Assembly: GCA_026388755.1 (NCBI GenBank)
Contig: JAPLJE010000269.1
Span: forward strand, 1 to 10,053
Direction: 5' to 3'
DNA length: 10,053 bases
Source of the DNA: Deltaproteobacteria bacterium
GTDB taxonomy: Bacteria > Desulfobacterota > Desulfobacteria > Desulfobacterales > Desulfatirhabdiaceae
Made by a program: the position numbers and the translations under genes. Within the stretch, counting starts at the first letter, position 1. The number at the start of each line of letters is the position of its first letter. The notes under the pieces are model-generated. The model did not search any database, had not been told where the DNA came from, and was given only the letters and a program-made list of their open reading frames with translations. Positions 6,353 to 10,053 of the stretch are shown here, one piece after another.

Positions 6353-7750
6353 GTGAAATCTCCAGGAATGATCATCTCTGCCTTAAGGGGCGGATCGGGC
6401 AAAACAATCCTGTCTATCGGTGTTATCGGCGCATGGAAACAGCAAGGCAAAACCGTAATACCCTTCAAAAAAGGTCCGGATTACATTGATGCAGGCTGGC
6501 TTGCCCTTGCGGCCGGCCAGCCCTGTTACAATCTGGACTCCTTTCTTCTCAATCAGTCCCAGCTTCTAAAATCCTATATCCGTCATGCAACGCCATTGGG
6601 TATTTCCGTTGTGGAGGGCAACCGCGGCCTCTATGACGGGATCGACATGAAGGGATCAACCAGCACGGCAGAGCTCTCGAAGCTGCTGGGACTGCCGGTG
6701 GTTCTCTGCCTGGACTGCACCAAATCCACCCGCACCATGGCGGCGGTTTTGCTGGGATGCCTGCACTTTGACGCGGATGTTTCCATTCAAGGCGTTGTTT
6801 TGAATCGGGTCGCCGGCAGCCGTCACGAGCAAATCTTAAGAAGCAGCATCGAGCATCATTGCGGTATACCGGTTATCGGCGCGATTCCGGCGATGGACAG
6901 CCCATTTCCGGAACGCCACATGGGGCTGGTGCCGACGCCGGAGCATGAGTGGGCAGCCGGGTCCGTGAATGCCGTATCCGGTGTGGTGAAAGCATGCCTG
7001 GATCTGGACAGACTTGAGGCGATCGCCCATCAGGCGCTTCCCATAAAGGCGCCGGTATATCCCTCAATTGAACGAGCGGAACCGGTGAGCGTGGAAAAAC
7101 CGCGAATCGGGATCATCAGGGATTCGGCTTTCCAGTTTTACTATCCGGAAAATATCGAGGCCCTGACCCTGGAAGGGGCTGAACTGGTTTTTCTGAGCCC
7201 GCTGGTGCAACAACATCTTCCGGATCTGGATGCCCTGTATATCGGCGGCGGCTTTCCGGAAACCCATGCTCGGATTCTGGCCGAAAATACCTGCTTCAGA
7301 TCAGAGCTTAAGCATCTGGCCGAAGCAGGCCTTCCCATCTATGCCGAATGCGGAGGACTGATGTACCTGGGGAAAGAAATTGTTCTGGAGGATGCCGCCT
7401 ATCCCATGGTTGGCGTATTGCCGGTTGTTTTCGGCTTGAGTCCAAAACCCAAAGGCCATGGTTATACGATCGTGACGGTGGATGGAAAAAATCCGTTTTA
7501 TCCCGAGGGCATGGAAATCCGGGGACATGAATTCCATTATTCCTGGGTGGCGTCGTTTGAGGAAACAGCGGATTGCCGGCTCGTATTTTCCATGAAAAGA
7601 GGAACCGGCTTTTTAAATCACCGGGATGGCGTCTGCTATAAAAACATCCTGGCCACTTACACCCATATCCATGCTTCCGGAACCCCCGAGTGGGCCAGGG
7701 CGCTGGTTCAAAAAGCCGTCGAGTTCCGTAGTATGAAGGCGGCTTCGTAA
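6353..7750 (+). CDS. dsrN: DsrN/CbiA-type glutamine-dependent amidotransferase, likely siroheme amidase
   Basis: A 465-residue CobB/CbiA-family enzyme that uses ATP and glutamine to amidate carboxylates of a tetrapyrrole. The ATP-binding half starts with the P-loop RGGSGKT (12-18), followed by FKKGPDYID (38-46) and VEGNRGLYDG (87-96). The class I glutaminase half has the nucleophile C333 in AECGGLMYL and H395 in RGHEFHYS. In the family these parts normally make cobyrinate a,c-diamide. Beside dsrABD the better match is DsrN, reported in Allochromatium to make siroheme amide for DsrAB. The motif after GPDYID reads AGW, where cobalamin enzymes, as I recall them, have P..H; this fits a different substrate but is inference. 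The start is GTG 6353 with a poor ribosome site; ATG 6368 is an alternative. The last four residues (KAAS) and the stop come from the inserted-looking repeat at 7740. Confidence 0.9.
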   Translation: MKSPGMIISALRGGSGKTILSIGVIGAWKQQGKTVIPFKKGPDYIDAGWLALAAGQPCYNLDSFLLNQSQLLKSYIRHATPLGISVVEGNRGLYDGIDMKGSTSTAELSKLLGLPVVLCLDCTKSTRTMAAVLLGCLHFDADVSIQGVVLNRVAGSRHEQILRSSIEHHCGIPVIGAIPAMDSPFPERHMGLVPTPEHEWAAGSVNAVSGVVKACLDLDRLEAIAHQALPIKAPVYPSIERAEPVSVEKPRIGIIRDSAFQFYYPENIEALTLEGAELVFLSPLVQQHLPDLDALYIGGGFPETHARILAENTCFRSELKHLAEAGLPIYAECGGLMYLGKEIVLEDAAYPMVGVLPVVFGLSPKPKGHGYTIVTVDGKNPFYPEGMEIRGHEFHYSWVASFEETADCRLVFSMKRGTGFLNHRDGVCYKNILATYTHIHASGTPEWARALVQKAVEFRSMKAAS

Positions 7751-7859
7751 AAAGTTCGCAGGCAAGGCGCGCAAATCCTGAGGAGTGAGGCGTACGAGTA
7801 GTACGCCGCAATGACGAAGGATGTAGCGCAACGCAGCCTCCGGACTTTTTACAAAGCCG
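7740..7859. mobile_element. 120-bp MITE-like/REP-like inverted repeat between convergent genes
   Basis: The 19-bp ends (7740-7758 and 7841-7859) are inverted repeats matching at 17 of 19 positions (CGGCTTCGTAAAAAGTTCG and CGGACTTTTTACAAAGCCG). The centre is a perfect 7-bp stem, GGCGTAC/GTACGCC (7789-7795 and 7801-7807), with a 5-nt loop. The arms between also pair imperfectly, so the whole unit can fold as one long hairpin on either strand. Similar sequences are, from memory, dispersed in Desulfobacteria genomes. There is no coding capacity, so it would move only with a transposase from elsewhere. It fills the gap between the dsrN stop (7748-7750) and the minus-strand stop at 7860-7862, and could serve as a two-way transcription barrier. 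Confidence 0.8.
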
Positions 7860-8510
7860 TTACAGTATTACCAGCTTTTGAATGACTTTCACGATGGCTT
7901 CAGGCTCATCCATCACCTGAATGATGTCGATATCATCAGGTGAAATCATTTGCTCTTGTATCAGATGGGTTTTGATCCATTCGATCAGTCCTTTCCAGTA
8001 AGCTGTTCCGACCAGGATCACGGGAAAGGGCTTGATGCGATGCGTCTGAATCAGGGTGACGGCTTCAAAAAACTCATCCAAGGTGCCAAAACCCCCGGGA
8101 AAAATAATATAGGCCATGGCGTATTTGACAAACATCACCTTGCGGATAAAAAAATATTTGAATTCCTGGGTAATGTTGGCATAAACGTTGGGCTTTTGTT
8201 CATGGGGGAGAATGATATTGAGTCCGATGGATACGCCGCCGGCTTCGGCAGCCCCTTTGTTGGCGGCTTCCATGATCCCACCGCCTCCGCCGGTAATGAC
8301 CGAGAAATGATGTTTTGCAAAGAGGCTGGCCAGGTGTTCGGCCTTTTGATATCGCGGGTCGTCCGGTTTGACCCGTGCAGAGCCGAAAAAACTGACGGCA
8401 GGACCGATATCATGAAGAGCCTCAACCCCGTCGACAAACTCTCCCATGATTTTAAACAGGCGCCAGGATTCCCCTAACTTGATATCGTCAATCAGAAATT
8501 GTTTTTCCAT
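7860..8510 (-). CDS. LOG-family nucleotide 5'-monophosphate phosphoribohydrolase
   Basis: A 216-residue cytosolic Rossmann-like enzyme of the LOG (TIGR00730) family, which splits the base from nucleoside 5'-monophosphates such as AMP or cytokinin ribotides. It shows FFGSAR (41-46), TGGGGGIMEAANKGA (73-87), RKVMF (123-127) and the signature PGGFGTLDE (138-146), whose arginine and glutamate are the expected catalytic residues. Older annotations call such proteins lysine decarboxylases, which is wrong for this signature. I chose ATG 8510 (MEKQFLIDDI), one base after the glnS stop. An in-frame ATG at 8540 would add 10 residues and overlap glnS by 29 bases. Neither has a good ribosome site, so coupling to glnS is likely. 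In bacteria the role is probably nucleotide salvage; no link to sulfite reduction is seen. Confidence 0.93.
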   Translation of the reverse strand: MEKQFLIDDIKLGESWRLFKIMGEFVDGVEALHDIGPAVSFFGSARVKPDDPRYQKAEHLASLFAKHHFSVITGGGGGIMEAANKGAAEAGGVSIGLNIILPHEQKPNVYANITQEFKYFFIRKVMFVKYAMAYIIFPGGFGTLDEFFEAVTLIQTHRIKPFPVILVGTAYWKGLIEWIKTHLIQEQMISPDDIDIIQVMDEPEAIVKVIQKLVIL

Positions 8511-8511
8511 T

Positions 8512-10053
8512 TTATTTATTTCGAATTTTTGCCCACTCATCTTTTAAGGTAACGGTTCGATTGAATACCAGGGCTGATGCGCATGAATCCACCGTATCCA
8601 CGCAAAAATAGCCAAGGCGTTCGAACTGATACCGGCTGCCAGGTGCGGCATTGGCAAGCCCTGGTTCGAGCCTGCAATCCGTGAGTTTTTTCAGGGAATC
8701 GGGATTGATAAATGCCTTGAAATCGGTGCCGTCCTTGGCGCTGTCCGGATCGGGACGGGTAAACAGATGGTCGTACAGGCGCACTTCAGCAGCAACGGCA
8801 TGATCCGCGGAAACCCAGTGCAGGGTTGCCTTGACCTTTCTGCCGTCCGGGGCGCCGCCGCCACGGGTTTCCGGGTCATACGTGCAGTGCAGCTCCTGGA
8901 TTTCCCCGGTTTCCTCATCTTTGACCACCCGCTCGCACTTGATATAAAAAGCGTAGCGAAGTCGGACTTCGCGTCCGGGGGCAAGGCGGTAGAATTTCTT
9001 GGGCGGATCTTCCATGAAATCATCGGTTTCGATGTAAAGCACCCTGGAAAACGGCAGGTTCCGGGAACCCATCTGCGGATTATCCGGATGATAGGGCGCA
9101 TCCAGCCACTCCACCTGATCTTCGGGATAATTGTCGATAACGACGCGAAGGGGCTTCAGAACCGCCATGACTCGCGGGGCCCGTTCATTGAGATTCTCTC
9201 GAACGCAGTGTTCCAGCAATGCCGCATCCACGGTGCTGCCTCTTTTGGCAACCCCGATGCGTTCACAAAAATTCCGGATCGCCTCCGGCGGATAGCCCCT
9301 CCGTCGAATACCGGAAATCGACGGCATTCTCGGGTCGTTCCATCCGTTCACATATCCTTTTTCAACCAGCTCGATCATTTTGCGTTTGCTAAGGACGGCA
9401 TAAGTCATGTTCAGCCGTGCAAATTCGATTTGCTGCGGATGGCAGGCTACATCCAATTCATCCAGTACCCAGTCGTACAGCGCCCGGTTGTTTTCAAATT
9501 CAAGGGTGCAGATCGAATGGGTGATCCCTTCAATGGAATCCGAAATACAGTGGGTAAAATCATACATGGGATAAATGCACCACTTGTCCGCGGTACGGTG
9601 ATGGGAGGCATGGCGGATCCGGTAAATTGCGGGATCGCGCAGCACCACATTTGAAGAGGCCATGTCGATTTTGGCGCGCAGTACATGGGCGCCATCCGGA
9701 AATTCCCCGCTGCGCATCCGGGTGAACAGATCCAGATTATCTTCAACCGAACGGTTTCGGTAGGGACTGTCTTTGCCGGGCTCCGTTAGCGTGCCGCGGT
9801 ACTGCCGGATGTCATCGGCGCTCAGGCTGCATACGTATGCCTTGCCTTTTTGGATGAGTTGAACCGCATAGCCGTAGAGTTGTTCAAAATAATCCGAAGC
9901 ATAATACAGGCGGTTTTCCCAGTCAAACCCCAGCCAGCGGACATCTTCCTGGATGGATTCCACATATTCGATGTCTTCCTTGCTGGGATTGGTGTCGTCA
10001 AAGCGCAGGTTGCAGACGCCTCCGAATTCGGCGGCCAGCCCGAAATTCAGGCA
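8512..10053 (-). CDS. glnS: Glutaminyl-tRNA synthetase, 5' end outside the window
   Basis: GlnRS charges tRNA-Gln with glutamine. The visible 513 residues start inside the catalytic domain with [12 protein letters not shown], then [12 protein letters not shown]. The HIGH motif and about 30-45 N-terminal residues lie past the right edge, so 10053 is not a start, and the internal ATG at 9963 is not one either. The KMSKS-equivalent LSKRK is at 9379-9393. It is followed by the GlnRS-type [21 protein letters not shown] and [17 protein letters not shown], which separate it from GluRS. The C-terminal part is the beta-barrel anticodon-binding region, ending DEWAKIRNK. The LOG gene follows directly on the same strand. 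Having GlnRS means this organism need not make Gln-tRNA only through GatCAB. Confidence 0.97.
   Translation of the reverse strand, partial: CLNFGLAAEFGGVCNLRFDDTNPSKEDIEYVESIQEDVRWLGFDWENRLYYASDYFEQLYGYAVQLIQKGKAYVCSLSADDIRQYRGTLTEPGKDSPYRNRSVEDNLDLFTRMRSGEFPDGAHVLRAKIDMASSNVVLRDPAIYRIRHASHHRTADKWCIYPMYDFTHCISDSIEGITHSICTLEFENNRALYDWVLDELDVACHPQQIEFARLNMTYAVLSKRKMIELVEKGYVNGWNDPRMPSISGIRRRGYPPEAIRNFCERIGVAKRGSTVDAALLEHCVRENLNERAPRVMAVLKPLRVVIDNYPEDQVEWLDAPYHPDNPQMGSRNLPFSRVLYIETDDFMEDPPKKFYRLAPGREVRLRYAFYIKCERVVKDEETGEIQELHCTYDPETRGGGAPDGRKVKATLHWVSADHAVAAEVRLYDHLFTRPDPDSAKDGTDFKAFINPDSLKKLTDCRLEPGLANAAPGSRYQFERLGYFCVDTVDSCASALVFNRTVTLKDEWAKIRNK

Noticed and set aside
8767..9654. 295-codon open frame on the plus strand
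   Set aside because: It lies wholly antisense to glnS, whose protein is unmistakable, and its translation shows no domain or repeat pattern. It is a shadow of glnS codon bias.
1..10053. CRISPR arrays, tRNA or rRNA genes, integrase or transposase genes
   Set aside because: No regularly spaced repeats, no cloverleaf-like segments and no recombinase-like reading frames were seen on either strand.

Overview
The window comes from a dissimilatory sulfate- or sulfite-reducing bacterium, most likely a Desulfobacterota (former Deltaproteobacteria) member of the Desulfobacteria type. The evidence is an intact dsrA-dsrB-dsrD set followed directly by a CbiA/DsrN-type amidotransferase. dsrD and the form of DsrA and DsrB point to the reductive pathway. 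I cannot name a genus from this sequence alone.

Layout from left to right. Bases 1-36 are an intrinsic terminator for a plus-strand gene lying to the left. A complete M24-family metallopeptidase (101-1309, minus) is divergent from a TPR-protein gene (1443 onward, plus). The TPR gene carries a 13-bp imperfect tandem duplication at 1941-1966 that shifts the frame. Removing one copy restores a fifth TPR and a stop that overlaps the next start as TGATG at 2086-2090. That next gene (2088-3290) encodes a 400-residue protein of unknown function with a faint protein-kinase-like pattern. A 240-bp gap then holds a good sigma-70-type promoter, an operator-like palindrome at the probable start of transcription, a long leader, and a perfect 16-bp tandem repeat of small hairpins.

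The core is dsrA (3531-4844), dsrB (4857-6005), a strong 12-bp-stem hairpin (6017-6045), dsrD (6080-6322) and a dsrN/cbiA-like gene (6353-7750). DsrA and DsrB form the siroheme/[4Fe-4S] sulfite reductase, DsrD activates it, and the amidotransferase probably amidates the siroheme cofactor. The cluster therefore holds enzyme, activator and cofactor tailoring. dsrC and dsrMKJOP are not in this window.

A 120-bp, almost fully self-complementary repeat (7740-7859) sits exactly between two convergent genes and supplies the stop codon of dsrN. To its right, on the minus strand, are a LOG-family nucleotide phosphoribohydrolase (7860-8510) and glnS, the glutaminyl-tRNA synthetase, whose 5' end runs off the right edge. 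These two look co-transcribed.

Most of the window is the known dsr locus. The parts most worth a second look are the frameshifted TPR gene with its kinase-like partner upstream of dsrA, the structured dsr leader, the dsrB-dsrD hairpin, and the MITE-like repeat fused to the end of dsrN.
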